Below, in pieces: positions 1 through 12,744 of a stretch of 64,000 nucleotides of DNA. Below the pieces are notes generated by a model. It had not been told where the DNA came from and made no database searches. It saw only the letters and a list, made by a program, of their open reading frames with translations. Every line of letters starts with the position of its first letter. Within the stretch, counting starts at the first letter, position 1. A program made the position numbers and the translations under genes. This DNA is from Saxidomus purpurata (Eukaryota; Mollusca; Bivalvia; Venerida; Veneridae), in the NCBI GenBank assembly GCA_022818135.1, contig JAFMSR010000012.1:5763768-5827767 (forward strand). The letters are read 5' to 3'.

Positions 1-715
1 TTCAAATAAAATCCTTGACAGAATTACCTTCTCCTGCCCATGTTTTGGGATCATGATAGTAAACAAGTATTCCAACTTTCAAATTAATATCTCAAACAGT
101 TCAGTCAAAAAGTGGACTGGTACGAAAAACTTAACCAAGATTCTAAGTCGATAAAAAGGCCTTAATTTTTAAAACAAATCCCTGACAGAGTTATCTTCTC
201 TTGCGTACAGATGGGGGTAATGATGTGAAATAGCATTAAAAGTTTCAAAGCAATATCTCAAAGGGTTAAGGCAATAAGTGGATTTTACCCATATTCAAGT
301 ATTTTCTAAGTAAAAAGGGGCATAATTCTGTCAAAAACCTTGACAGAGTTATGTCCTCTTGTCGTTGATGAAGGTCGTATGGTAAACAAGTATGGTTAGT
401 TTCAAAGCAATACCTCCAATGGTTTTGAAATAAAGTGAGGTGGTACAAAAAACTTAACCAAGCTCAATACACTTTTTAAGTAAAAAAGGGCCATAATTCT
501 GTCAAAAACCTTGACAGAGTTATGTACCTTGTCGTAGATGGAGGTTATGATGGTAAACAAGTATGGTAAGTTTCAAAGCCATACCTCTAATACTTCTGAA
601 ATAAAGTGGGGTGGTACGAAAAACTTAACCAAGGTGTGACGCCAACGCCGACGCCGACGCCGACGCCGGGGCGAGTAGGATAGCTCCCCTTTTCATAGAA
701 AAGTCGAGCTAAAAA
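1..715 (-). mobile_element. Helitron-like (pearl/DINE-type) element, family A copy 1, cut by window start
   Basis: In minus orientation it begins TTTTTAGCTCGACTTTTC (at 715), then a GC-rich (GGCGTC)n stretch at about 640-670, then CACCTTGGTTAAG and tandem units of about 165-173 bp, each with TTGACAGAGTTA and a YGGTAAACAAGTAT block. It is nearly identical by eye to the copy at 11,776-12,790 apart from small deletions. No coding. The architecture is that described for DINE-1/pearl elements; the assignment is inference. Confidence 0.75.
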
Positions 716-1703
716 GGTAGATTTTCTATCGGACACCTGCATTTATTTCATAAACGATAAAAATATCGTTTTGTAAGTCATACCTGGCCATCCCGTGGAG
801 ATTTGTGGAGAGCAGAGATCATTATCTTGTGCTAAATGTAGAGGCAAATGCCTGCCATACTTTGATTGATCGTTTCTATGACAAGATAGAGGTAGTCCGT
901 CTCGCAGATAGATGCCTTTTTTATTTTTAATGAAAATATCAAAATAATTTTTTGATAAAAATGACATAAGCTGATTTTTTTTTAAAAACTGTTTCCTTCA
1001 ATTTTGTACAATGCACTGACTTCTAGAAAAATTGAACACGTTGAAATTCGTGTACTGCTGAGCGGTTGGTACGGAAAGTGCGCGTGAATCATGGGTGGGT
1101 GTTTAGTCAGCAAGTACTGAAATAGTACAGACAAAATGAATGAACCGTAAACAGAGATGGTGCAGCTGAGCGGCCTTTAATTGACATCCTTTGCACAGGC
1201 AAACCACACATTTGAAAACTACACGTAACGTGTAAAATATCTCGAAAAGAAAATCTTTACAGATTATTTCTTATCAACTTTTACAAGAAGAGTTGGTGCA
1301 GATGTGCATTTAGCGTTTACGATTCGATGCATTTGGCCAATGTATAATACATAACGTATCAGTGAAATGAGAATTGCTATAGTAACAAATGATACAAGAT
1401 TGGCGTACATCCCTGTCATTAAAATTGAAATTCTACATTTTATAAAGGTAATGAAGTGCACGGTTGTCACGAGCATCAACATGCACGAGTTAATAAGATC
1501 TGCACGCAATGTTTAACTTTACATGCATCACCCATATACTAAAAGTACGTGCAGTAACAAGTACATGCCTTTTGCACGCTACAGTACGTTTAATGATGGC
1601 TAAAAGTTGAATTTTGTGGTGTCACGTGGTATCACATTTTGTAGAATTAGCACATATCACATAGTGTGTGCAATGGTTGTGATGAAGAGAAGAGGTCACT
1701 TTA
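716..1703. other. No supported gene
   Basis: One minus-strand frame (743-967) ends at a donor-like CCAG|GTATGA and could be an exon, but no acceptor partner, family or neighbouring exon was found. The rest is ordinary AT-rich sequence. Confidence 0.5.
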
Positions 1704-2120
1704 AAGTCCCTGGAGCACATTGATCTTACTGGCGAAAATGACCATTATTTGTACCAAAACATTTCTAGCTTTGCCATTTATTTGCACCAAAACATTTCTA
1801 GCTTTGCCATTTATTTGTACCGAAACATTTCTAGCTTTGCCATTTATTTGTACCGAAACATTTCCAGCTTTGCCATTTATTTGTACCGAAACATTTCTAG
1901 CTTTGCTTTTTATAAGTAAATGTTAGAAGTAGAGCCTAAAATTGTTTCAACGATATTGCAAAAAAAAATTAACGCTTTCTGGGAAACTCTTTTTCTTCAA
2001 GAAATAAAAATGAATTGAATACGAAAGAAGGCATACATCAGGATTGTTTAGAGTTTCCATAATTATTCTATCAGTAAATTTATTTTTCATATCAGTAGGT
2101 TCAAAGTGATCCTGGGACTT
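1704..2120. mobile_element. TA-flanked MITE (AAGTCCC ends), copy 1
   Basis: Left end AAGTCCCTGGAGCAC and right end GTGATCCTGGGACTT are inverted copies with two mismatches, each flanked by TA. A paralogous element is at 13,393-13,698, sharing CTTTCTGG-AACTCTTTT, GAAAGAA-GCAT, TTCTATATCAGTA and TTCAAAGTGATCCTGGGACTT. This copy has an internal 33-bp array. No coding capacity is supported. Confidence 0.7.
1747..1911. repeat. 33-bp tandem array, five copies
   Basis: Units start at 1747, 1780, 1813, 1846 and 1879 and share AAACATTTCTAGCTTTGCC. Because 33 is divisible by three, an 11-residue repeat (ICTETFLALPF) stays open in one frame; there is no other sign of translation. The paralogous MITE has a single degenerate unit, so the array expanded here. 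Confidence 0.85.
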
Positions 2121-2479
2121 TAACAGATTTTATGTTACAGAACATGGTAATAAGGTTGATCTATAGGATCGCAGGCGTATAAAAATGTTATTTCACGATA
2201 GGAAAAAAACCTTACATTTTTCAATTTAACAATGTCAGAAATAAAAAAGCACTCGGTGACTTTAAACTCATCTGGAAGCATGGTATATAATAAGTGAAAA
2301 CTATTTTCATTCAAAGATTATACTTTCGAATGATGAAACGGTGTCAAGATACGAATCTTTCTGTGTCAAATATCTAAGAAACAAAATATTCCAAACGATT
2401 AACCCTTATCATATTTTGCGAGATTACGAAGTGCATTTAGTAAAGTGATATTTCGCGCAAGAAAACGAAGAAAAAATAA

Positions 2480-3170
2480 AATATATGACGTTAAATAAAT
2501 AAATATCCGCGTAGAAGTTAACCCTTTGCATTTATTCACCTTTTGTAATATCTGGTCATGTTAGAATCGAAATAACATCCTTTTCAGCGTTGTTATCGTC
2601 TAATAAACAACTCTTTCTCATTCTGATGTGGGAATGAATGAATATTTACTATGGTTTGTCTTAAAGTATGAGTGTTTGTTGAAGTATATGTGTATTTCAT
2701 TCAGCAGTCATTTCATCTAACATGTTTAATAGATTTATATCATTGTTTATGTATGTCTATAGTGTGTACCCTTCTTTAAACAAAGATTCTATTATTATTA
2801 TTATTATCATTTTATTATACAACTCCAAATCGTTGTTTATTAGACGATGAACATTGCTGGAACGGATACTATTTCATACATAGCATACGTTTTGACGCGC
2901 GAGTCGTTACGACGTCATTAATGACGCACTAATAAATGTCCGCGTAAAATCAAGCACGTTGCATATTTATATTGTAGGGAGTATGTAGTCATGTAAGAAT
3001 AGAAATACTATCCTGAAGCGTTGTTCATCGTGTAATAAACAACTTGTCTTTCAGATGCTCAGTGATAAACAACAAAGGCCGTAAGGTTTACTTAGTATTA
3101 CTGCGTATCAGAACTCAAAAGCGTGGTTTATTAGATGACGAACACCGCTGAAACGAATATTTCTTCTTAA
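2480..3170. repeat. Two tandem copies of an inverted-repeat unit, the first split by the LINE tail
   Basis: The left arm CGTTGTTATCGTCTAATAAA (about 2589) pairs with the right arm GTTGTTTATTAGACGATGAA (about 2834); a second pair lies at about 3017 (GCGTTGTTCATCGTGTAATA) and 3122 (GTGGTTTATTAGATGACGAA). Upstream flanks (AATGTCCGCGTA…TAGAAATA) are also repeated at about 2500 and 2937. Diverged relatives occur at 19,320 (GTTGTTTATTAGCCGATAAG) and 46,905-46,970. Confidence 0.65.
2657..2812 (+). mobile_element. 3'-UTR fragment of the same LINE family with (TTA)n tail
   Basis: The stretch from TGTCTTAAAGTATGAGTGTT to GTACCCTTCTTTAAACAAAG followed by (ATT)n matches the 3' UTR of the minus-strand LINE at 10,834-11,065. 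Matching blocks include ATGAGTGTTTGT, CATTCAGCA and GTACCCTTCTTTAAA. About 100 bp present in the other copy is missing here. It lies between the two arms of an inverted repeat, as expected for insertion into that repeat. Confidence 0.75.
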
Positions 3171-3186
3171 AACAAGGCATTATTAT

Positions 3187-3210
3187 TGGCGCTGTGCGGA
3201 AGCACAGTGC
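3187..3210. repeat. Strong short hairpin GGCGCTGTGC-GGAA-GCACAGTGCC
   Basis: Ten-base stem with one mismatched pair and a GGAA loop. It probably marks the end of an interspersed repeat continuing to about 3,290. No RNA gene features surround it. Confidence 0.5.
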
Positions 3211-4533
3211 CAGTATTGAATAGGTTTTAATTTTGTACCATGGGGTTGCATAATCGAATAGGGAGCAGCCAACATTATTATTGTAATTAAAAACTACGTA
3301 TTATGTTTGAACAAACTCCCTATAATGAATAAATAAATAGTATTAACTGATTACAAACAATACTATACCAGATGCATACGTCTTCGACCGTTAATTCAAA
3401 ACTTTTGACATATTCATAGGATATTTAATAACTTTTCCACAAACTTGAAGGTTACGGTTTTTTTATTGCTTTGTTTACGGACCCTACTGCCAGATTCATC
3501 AGAGTTCAGAAAAAACGTCTCGATAGTTGTTTTGCTTTCTCTAAACATTTTGAAGTTTAAATACATATGTTGTCAACGTGAATAATTAATGAAAACCCAT
3601 TTTAATTACTACATATTAAAGTAAAATTTAGGCATTATAAATAAGACCGTTCACCTAACTATGCGATACATGGGGTCTCAATGAAAGTTATGTAAAGCAT
3701 CGCTAACAACTGACCAATAGTAAAGACAAAATAAATCACGTGGGTTTCGTCTGCGTCGAAAACGTCTGCTGACCACGAGCTGTAGCCTTGTTTAATGGGC
3801 GTCATCGTACCATTATACGGAAGGTTGTTTTATGATTCGTTTATTTTTTGGTTAAACTGTAGTAAATGTGTTTTTTTTACTTATTATGATAACAGTTACA
3901 TATAACATAATGTATTTGGTTTTTCCCGTTGATAGGTTGTTTACTGATATTCTAAAATGACACTGATTCCTTTAAATCATGTTTCAAAAACATGCGCAGC
4001 GCCTTTGATGCTTTGCATCAAAATTTGTCTTGTTATCATTATCAAAACTCTTACCTAAGTCTATGCCACTCTGCAGAGCTGATATATAGGTCAGTAACAC
4101 ACATATGTACAAAGGTCTTTGGTCTGAAATAGAAAGAAATTGTATTTTACAATCCGCATGATAGTCATTAAAATCTACCATTTATACGTACAGGAAATTT
4201 TTACCACATATGCGTGTGGGTTATGGTATAATATATTATGAAAATCCCGTTAAGGAACAAGCTTTGGTCGTCTGTGTGAAAACAGATAATGTTGGATTTT
4301 GTACAAATAGTTCTAGGAAATGATGCAGAAGTTAAATTATACCATAGCAATATAGCCTGTAGACTCTATTTTTGAAAGAAGTGATTTTATCCCAGGTATT
4401 ACTGGGTACCTTAACAACTCAACTAGCGCTTAAATTAAGTATTATACATGAGCTTTCCTTCCAACCCTTATAAGGACCTGGCAACGAAACTGTAAGATCG
4501 ACATGTTATCGAATGAGGTTGATATCTGTCAAT
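3211..4533. other. No gene seen
   Basis: AT-rich sequence. The longest frame (65 codons, minus, 3984-4181) has no recognisable features. Only the short hairpin repeat at 4004 stands out. Confidence 0.6.
4004..4022. repeat. Hairpin TTTGATGC-TTT-GCATCAAA
   Basis: Perfect 8-bp stem after GCGCAGCGCC. The same phrase (GGCGTCTTTGATGCTCTGCA) recurs at about 36,690, so it is part of a dispersed repeat. Confidence 0.4.
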
Positions 4534-5188
4534 ACAAGAGAGCCAAGATGGCCCTATATCGCTCACCTTGGTACAAGTCCACTTGCCTGGTGGAAGATCA
4601 CTAGATAATGTTATATACCAAATAGGTTTTCCTATATACGCCTTTGTAAAACAAGTGAACCCCCCCCCCGGGCAAGGTCAATTTTGACCCCAGGGGCATG
4701 ATTTGAACAAACTTTGAAGAGGTCCACTAGCCAATGCTACATGCCAAATATCTAAGCTCTAGGCCTTGTGGTTTCAGAGAAGAAGATTTTTAAAGTTTTT
4801 CCTATATATGCCTATGCAAAAACTAAGGGCCCACCCGCGCCGGGTCAATTTTGACCCGGGGGTCATAATTTGACCAATCTTGGTAGAGGTCCACTAGACA
4901 ATGCTACATGCCAAATATCTAAGCTCTAGGCCTTGTGGTTTCAGAGAAGAAGATTTTTAAAGTTTTTCCTATTTTTTGCCCTAGCAACCAGAGTTCTGCA
5001 TGGAATGGAATTCTTTGAACAATTTTGGTAGAGCTTCATGCAAGGAACATTCCTGCATAGTTTTATCAACATTGGCCTCAGAAGGTTTCAGAGGAGATGT
5101 CATTTGAATCAAAATGTTGACGGACGACGGACGACGGACAATCATCGATCAGAAAAGCTCACCCTGGCGCAGCCAGGTGAGCTAAAAA
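4534..5188 (-). mobile_element. Helitron-like element, family B (AGCTCACCTGG ends)
   Basis: In minus orientation: 5' TTTTTAGCTCACCTGGCTGC, then a GTCCGTCGTCCG tag, core units 167 bp apart (GGTCCACTAG at 4721 and 4888) and an older partial unit, inverse subterminal motif CCAAGGTGAGC, a wobble hairpin AGGGCCA/TGGCTCT and terminus TCTTGT at 4534. No coding capacity. It follows the same plan as family A with unrelated sequence. Confidence 0.7.
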
Positions 5189-8100
5189 GACTACAGATTT
5201 TCTTTTGGATCAGGATAAATGTAGTTATATCAACAAACACACAATTAATTATACATGTATATGCCATGGCCTGTGATACTAAGAATTACAACATAATGTA
5301 AACTTTAAATAGAAATTATCTATGTCTGAAATATGGCTTCTTTCCGTCAAACTGTATCAGTTGCGCTGTATCCTGTCTTCACATGCATTTTTATATGTAA
5401 TCTAAAATTCTTTGTGATACGCGAGCATATTTTTAGTTCAAGAACAAATAGTTACATCTTCACAGAACTCAACGACAATTTCTCACTGCACATAAATGTG
5501 TCATTTTTATCATATTTTATAAGGTTATCTATGCACAGTTTTTGTTGAGATGTCTGCAAAAGTCATCATTTTGAAGTGAAATATTACTGAAAAAAAGTTT
5601 GGTACCTATCTTAACTGCATAGTCTTTTTTGTGATAATACCGTTATATCGTTACGTTTTTGCCTCGGAAGTATACCTTGTAGACAAATGATTTATCCGTG
5701 CATGCTGTGCTTGGCACCCATTTATGTTATCAAATCAGGATCTTAGATTATTATTTTAACAGTTAAACATTTGTTAAGCGGTTTAGAGAAACAGGAAGAT
5801 AATACGGATCCGTTCCGCCCAATAGTTTCAATTAACTTCCGCTGTTAATTTCATTGTAATTCCACGAGCGGACTACTTAATGACTTAAGCACATGGTGCC
5901 GGTCTTCAAACTGAGTATAGAATTTGTAACATGCACTTCTTAACATAGTAAACACAGAAACTCGAATGATTAACATGTAAAATTAGACAGAAGGCGATTT
6001 TCCGCCAAGGGATTGATGTATTTTCTCTCTGCTTCATAATTGTTTGCATCATTTTTGTCTGGCAAATTACATTTTTATTCGCGGAGTGATACATAGGCCG
6101 CATGGCCATGTGACATGGCATTTATAAAACAGTAAGTGTAATTTGTTAAGCGGTGAAGTGTGGAATGCCCTAAATAAATCAAGACTAAGGATTCCCAGCA
6201 TTTCTTGTTGCTATTTTACACGATGATGCATCACGTCAGGGAAACAATTCCAACTTGTCATTCAAAAAGAGCATCTGTCAATGTAGGTAAAAACTGCACG
6301 TTCCACCGCCTTCTCTTTTATTCTAATTACATGCTCTTTTGCCGAGACATTTCTTTCAGTTTTGGATGATTAGTGTAATGCAATCTGCTGCGAAAGTCTG
6401 AGCATCACGTGCAGTCGTGCACTTATGAATAAATGACGAATAATGAAATACTTGTACAGTAAAGACAAAGTCAAATGAGTACACAAATCAGTCTTATTAC
6501 ATAACTCTATCTGAATACCTGGTAACATCTCAAATTGTAACAAAGGCTTATACGACCCGTTTCAAAGTTGTGTTAACTTTTGGGTCAGCCCCTTTGTATA
6601 ACAAGTCTTATAACCTTTTTTGCTTATTGGCAAAAAAGAGGGTTTGTGAAAGATAGACTTATTCTTAACAGAACCTATGCATATTCCTCCGTGTCAGGTA
6701 AACCACAGTTTATTACAAACACATACGTTTCGTTTTTGAAATAGTGAATCAGGTGCATTAATTTTAAAGCATGTGTCCAGGAAGTTGTATGTAATAAGTG
6801 TCCACCCAACACCTTCCTTGCCAGCTTTACCGCACACATACATGTACATTTGTATACATTATACTACACACAGCTTTGTATACTTCAGTGAGCACAGAAC
6901 ACATTCTACTTATATACAAGAGTATGAAAGAAACTTGTCGCAGAACTATTTTACGCTTTGAGGTTACGATTGATTAAATAGGGTTATGAAATAAATATTT
7001 TGAAAAAATTCGGAATGTTTTAAAGATACTTTTTACCAAAGACACATTTTACTATTTCATAATTTCATTCCAATAAGCCATATTATATGAATCTAAAAAA
7101 CAATTTTCTTCATATTTTATTTGTTAATCGGTGGCTGAATAGTGGTTAATGGCGGGCATAATATCTGTTGTTAAAATAATAAAAATATGATGTTGGGCAT
7201 GATAAGGCACGGATGAGGAACATCATTTTATTGCCAGAATTACGCGTTACTCTTCACAAACATGATGCTTAATAAAGTACAAAATGTTTCTAATAACTTT
7301 CAAATGAGAGGTTCTAACATCCCCACTTAGTAAAAACCATACAGTGTTTCTGCGAAATGTTATCGGATGGAAGCCAACATTTGAGATATAGCATACAGGC
7401 AGGCCGATTAAGTAATAAAGTTAATTGGCGATGAAAGTACTTATCAATTAGTTGTCGAAACCGCATCTGAAAGAGATTTAAATGAACCCAGTGGAAGTAT
7501 GTCTAAAACTCTCCTGGAGGCCTGCGATGACGGATAAATGAGAGAAGCCATTCATTAACATCCATTTGAATTATATCTATATCTGAAACGCTCATGCATC
7601 TTATTCATTTCTATTCAATCTGACTGCTTAGAAACAATGTTGAGATGGAATTCGAATATTTATGAGTTCTTAAGCTTTAAGTAGAAATCTAGCGCACCAA
7701 AATACTTGCGTCCTTCAACAGTGAAATGGATATTAAAGGTGAATAAACGTTAGAAAAGCCTAAATATGCGTTTTTGCCAAAGGTTTGTAATAGTGTCATT
7801 TGGTAGAACTAAATCGCTATTTTTTTAATAAACTGAATAGAGTGCCTATTGTTTTGTTAAACTTCAGTCTCTCTTGAATCTTGAAAATACTTCAGGATAT
7901 GTTGAACTTTAGCGGTTATGCAAGAACCACGCCATCCAAAATATGTGTAGACTTTCTGTGTGGTCTATGCTATAACCAGAAATGGAAACAACATTTGCTG
8001 CGCTAATGAACTGTCTCTGAATTTCAAATATTATATTAGAAAATTCAAAACATCTAACTTGAATCATTTTTGGGCCTCAATGGATGTAAGCTAGAAACAA

Positions 8101-10599
8101 TTATACATGTAGTTTCATATATAGTCTACGTTTACACTTTAATAACATGCAGCAAATGTTAAAGTCCCAATGTCACTTTGTATGTAGAACGAGACTTTCT
8201 GCTTTACGTATTACCCTTGTATCTTCTGAATGCGTGTCAAAGATTTTTTTGACATTGTATTTGTTTTCAAATTAATTTTATACTCATTCGTGTGCTGTGA
8301 TAGAAGGTCATAGACCCAAGGCATATAAAACAGACATAAGTTGAAGCATACAAACGTTTCAAAAGATTTCTTTTGACACCAGTCCCCCAAAATAGGGAAT
8401 AATGTAGAACATGCATGAAAATTTTGGGTACATGTGGTCCCCCAGATGCAAGCCTTATTCAAACTTATTAAAGACAGTTGAGAAATGTTATTACTAGTTT
8501 TTCTTTTTAATTAATGATCATCATCGTTTGTTTTGTTTTATTTATCAAGAGACCGATCAGACCTTTCCAAACACGCATACGTTCATAATAAAAATGAAAT
8601 GATGAAAATTCAGAATTTAAAATTTCAGCAAATCTCAGGCCTGCCTAACGAAAATGCAATTGACATTACACACAAATTTCATTTCGTTTCAATGCGAAAT
8701 ACACGACTGTCTTTTGAGGACTAACAACATTTCAAAAACACATGTACATAATATATGCCGACAATGTGATATACATGGATTTGTACATGTTTTTTTTGGC
8801 AAGTATGTGTTTTGAATGGGCGGACACCGAGTAAAAGACATATAAACGCCGTACTCCTAAACTAACATGGCAAGGCAGCATGTTGATGATAAACATGAAA
8901 GCGTATCAAAAATCTCCCATGAGCAACGCAACACCTTTTCGCCCAAAATATCTAAAACGGAATTTTTTCTATAAGTCAAAGACCTAATTTAAAAGTAACA
9001 TAATGCGTGCAATGCAAGACATGCAAAGCATTTACTTTGATATGATGAATGTTTACATGTAAATGTAATAATTATCAGCGGTTCATATTTTCTGATTTAG
9101 ACCTTATGTAAACGATTGTTCTCTTTCTATGACACTTCAAATCCTTCGTTAAAAGCCCTTCTTGTGTTGTTTTTGCAGTGAGTACACCACTTATGCTATG
9201 AGTTGTGCGTGTCGAATGTTGCATTTAAACTTGCGAAGCAGCCCATAAATTATTGTTTGTTTCACCTTGTCTAAAACAGATCTTTTCAAAACCTCAATGT
9301 CTGTTGTGCAAGCAAGAAACAAAATATATGAATATATGATTTTATACAAATTTTGAAAAATCGAAATTTTACTTCAGTAAGCATTGCTACATTTTGGTAC
9401 AGCCTGGTCCAAAAGTTCCTATGAAACAGAAAGAGGACTCTTTTTTAATGTCCAACGCGGAACTCTGCAAATTTTTGTTGTTTTGTAAGGACGGACTTTC
9501 CATTCCTACAATTTCATCGCTAAACCGAAATTACAATGTATATACGTGTATGTAAAAGTTAATCCAATGTAAATTGAAGTTGTTATTTCTTAAACCCTAC
9601 ATCATAAACAATTATATAAATTTACACCATAAAGCATTGTTTGGGTCTAATGGATGATTCTCGTAAAAGATATAAAAGTTTTGGTAGTATTTATGCTACC
9701 ATTTGAAAGCCCTTCGGGGTATTTACTATGTCATGATTTGTTTTGAAGTTTAAACCAACTCATAGAGCACAGTGAATTCCACCATTAATATAATCTTTTT
9801 TTATAAAGCTTCAATAAAATGAAGAAAAAAAGCAAAAATCTGTTACAGAAAATAGGAACTAAACTATAATTATGTCTTTGACAGGTGAACGATTTTAGCA
9901 TCTCTCGTGTATTATGCAATAATATTTCATATCATAGCCCTGTAAGAATGATAATGGTAATTTCACAATCTATTTTTTGCATGGTAAACTTTTTAAAACA
10001 AACCCAATGACAAACGTCTTTGCTTGTGTTTTTCTGTGAAAAGGAAACTATTAAAGGGTCATACCCTACAACTAGCAGACTATTTTCTAAACATGTTAGA
10101 AATATGCAAAATGTGCGTAAAATAATATATAAATGATTTTTTTAAGAAGAACATATACAAGTATCGAGAAATGTCTCATTTCTGTACAAACTGCCAACAT
10201 TGTGACATTATAATAAACTTCTTTGGACCCAACAATCAAAACAAACAATAAAATGTTTAACGGCACTACAACACGTATAATTTTCGCTTCTTTAACTGGT
10301 TACTATTGTTTTTTGTGTTTGGATAAAAAGTAATGTATCATTTATCGTTTTTTACTTATAAAAATGTATCAAGATTTAGGGTATGTCTTCAAGCGCCATT
10401 TTATAATTATTGCCATCCATATCCTTTGCTGGCCTATATTCAACTAGATGGGTTTTCAGTAGAACACTTGTATCGCCCTCTTACACTTTGCCAGAATAAC
10501 CAAAAAGTTTACAAGACAACATCATCTTAACTATTCAAGAAATAGCTTTCCAAAGCAACTGCTATTATAATAAAAAATAAAAACAATTGGCTTTTTCCA
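5189..10599. other. 5.4 kb with no supported feature
   Basis: AT-rich, frames of at most about 85 codons with no family resemblance, no clear tandem array, no RNA gene. A small stem TGGTAG/CTACCA near 9,680 is the only structure noted. Confidence 0.6.
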
Positions 10600-10787
10600 T
10601 GTTTTACTTTTTTGGGTCAAGCATTTCACAAAGTGACCCAAAACATTTGTGAACTTTGTTGTAAATTAAAAGCTACTAATCAAATATAACATTGACCTGC
10701 AAAATTTAGCGGCATCACGACCCTTTTGTCATGAGCAATACAATTTGAAAGTTTGATGAGGAAATCTTATGAAATGGCAAATAGAGT

Positions 10788-10791
<4 letters not shown>

Positions 10792-10836
<45 letters not shown>

Positions 10837-11532
10837 CTTTATTTAAAGAAGGGTACACATTTAGACACACATAAACATACATATATCTAATATTTCAATG
10901 TGGCCTTCTTAAGAAATTATATTAACAAGCATTAACAAAACGATGATAAGAAATATTGATGCACACATTCATATACATTGTTCTACTATGTAACGGCAAA
11001 TCTATTTAACATCTTTGATAAAATGATTGCTGAATGAAAAAACATATATACTACGACAAACACTCATAATTAAAGACATATCATATAAAGTAAATATTCA
11101 TTCATCCGACTTAAGTTTGTATTGCTCCAGCAAGTATTGTTTGTATTTTTTTTTAAACGATAACAGTGATTTAGCTGTTCTTATATTTGTTGGTGTACTG
11201 TTCCATATGTGTACACTGGAGAATGTAAAACTAGCTTTTAGATAATTGGTACGAAATTTTGGTATCAATAGGTTATTGTTAGTTACAGAGCGTAAGCTAT
11301 AATTATTGTTACTGGAAAATGCCATTAAATTATATATATAGTTTGGAGCAAGGAAATGTATAGCCTTATATACTAACACAGCCGTATGATATGCATACCT
11401 ATCTGAAAAAGACAAGCATTTTAAATTGCAAAGGATTGCTGCATTAGTGGTGAAATTCTGCCTATCTATAACAAGTTTTAAAGCCCTCAATTGAAGTTTA
11501 TTCATTTTATTTGCACAACCATTTCCCTTTCT
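10792..11532 (-). mobile_element. 5'-truncated LINE (non-LTR retrotransposon), C-terminal reverse-transcriptase end and 3' UTR
   Basis: Minus-strand coding from about 11532 to the stop at 11098 gives the C-terminal end typical of CR1/Jockey-type LINE polymerases: LRALKLV, LCNLKCLSFSDRYAYHTA, a LRSVTNNN-LLIPKFRT block, a WN motif (HIWNSTPTNIRTA) and a terminal SLLSFKKKYKQYLL. The catalytic FADD region is absent. A 3' UTR of about 260 bp ends in (TTA)n at 10791-10833. AGTTATA flanks both ends (10785-10791 and 11533-11539), a likely target-site duplication; outside it the host repeat resumes. The open frame continues to 11586 only because host repeat sequence happens to be open. Confidence 0.85.
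11098..11532 (-). pseudogene. Reverse transcriptase C-terminal fragment inside the LINE
   Basis: About 144 codons of the polymerase tail, uninterrupted, ending KSDE-stop. It lacks palm-domain catalytic residues, endonuclease and RNase H, so it is a dead 5'-truncated insertion. The intact frame suggests a fairly recent insertion. The exact clade (CR1, Jockey or related) cannot be settled from this part. Confidence 0.8.
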
Positions 11533-11775
11533 AGTTATAGGCAACGTTAAGTTTTCGTGACAAAGACTAAGTACAAAAAGGGGCATAACTATCTCAAATA
11601 TGACCTTGACCTACACAATTTGGCGGCATCACGACCCTTTTGTCATAATCAATACAATTTGAAAGTTTGATGAAGATGGCAAAGTTATAGCCAACGTTAA
11701 GTTTTTGTGACGGACCGACGGGCCGACAGACAAAGCGATCCCTATGTATCACCTTTTCTTCGAAAGGGCGACACA

Positions 11776-12707
11776 ACAAGAGCTGTCAGTAGGACAGCGT
11801 GCTCGACTTTTTTAGTGCTTGCCAATAAAACAAAACTTTGACAGTTAAGGGCACACAAGACTTTAACTAGGAATTTCTAAGTACAAATCAAGAAAATTTT
11901 TCACAGAGTTATTTTCTTTTGCTTACAGATAGGTCTTACGATGGTACATAAGTACTTCAACTTTCAAAGTAATATCTCAAATGGTTAAGTTGACAAGTGG
12001 ACAAGAATGAAAATTTTAACTGAGTTTCTAAGTCAAAAAGGGCCATAATTCATATAAAATCCTTGACAGAATTACCTTCTCCTGCCCACGTTTGGGAATC
12101 ATGATGGTAAACAAGTATTCCAACTTTCAAATTAATATCTCAAACAGTTCAGTCAAAAAGTGGACTGGTACGAAAAACTTAACTAAGATTCTAAGTCGAT
12201 AAAAAGGCCTTAATTTTTAAAACAAATCCCTGACAGAGTTACCTTCTCTTGCCTGCAGATGGGGGTAATGATGTGAAATAGCATTAAAAAGTTTCAAAGC
12301 AATATCTCAAAGGGTTAAGGCAATAAGTGGATTTTACCCATATTCAATGTATTTTCTAAGTCAAAAAGGGGCATAATTCTGTCAAAAACCTTGACAGAGT
12401 TATGTCCTCTTGTCTGTTGATGAAGGTCGTGATGGTAAACAAGTATGGTTAGTTTCAAAGCAATACCTCCAATGGTTTTGAAATAAAGTGAGGTGGTACG
12501 AAAAACTAAACCAAGCTCAATACACTTTCTAAGTAAAAAAGGGCCATAATTCTGTCAAAAACCTTGACAGAGTTATGAACTCTTGTCTGTAGATGGAGGT
12601 TATGATGGTAAACAAGTATGGTAAGTTTTAAAAGCCATACCTCTAATACTTCTGAAATAAAAGTGGGGTGGTACGAAAAACTTAACCAAGGTGTGACGCC
12701 AACGCCA

Positions 12708-12744
<37 letters not shown>

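Larger units (their letters stand above)
10600..11775 (-). mobile_element. Older Helitron-like element (family C) split by the LINE
   Basis: GCGGCATCACGACCCTTTTG occurs at about 10,709 and again at 11,624, in units also carrying ACAATTTGAAAGTTTGATGA and GCCAACGTTAAG. The right end has the GACGGACCGACGGGCCGACA tag and TCACCTTTTCTTCGAAAGGG. Positions 10,792-11,532 are the inserted LINE, so about 435 bp belong to this element. A 9-bp perfect inverted repeat (TTTGGGTCA/TGACCCAAA, 10611-10642) lies at its left edge. Confidence 0.55.

Noticed and set aside
743..967. Possible minus-strand exon ending at CCAG|GTATGA
   Set aside because: No acceptor partner or neighbouring exon and no family resemblance; kept only as a note.
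1720..1926. 68-codon frame of repeated ICTETFLALPF as a small secreted peptide
   Set aside because: Sits within a TA-flanked MITE and follows from the 33-bp array; the sister MITE has no such frame.
11098..11586. Treating the whole 162-codon frame as one protein
   Set aside because: The first ~18 residues come from host repeat sequence outside the LINE border at about 11,532.
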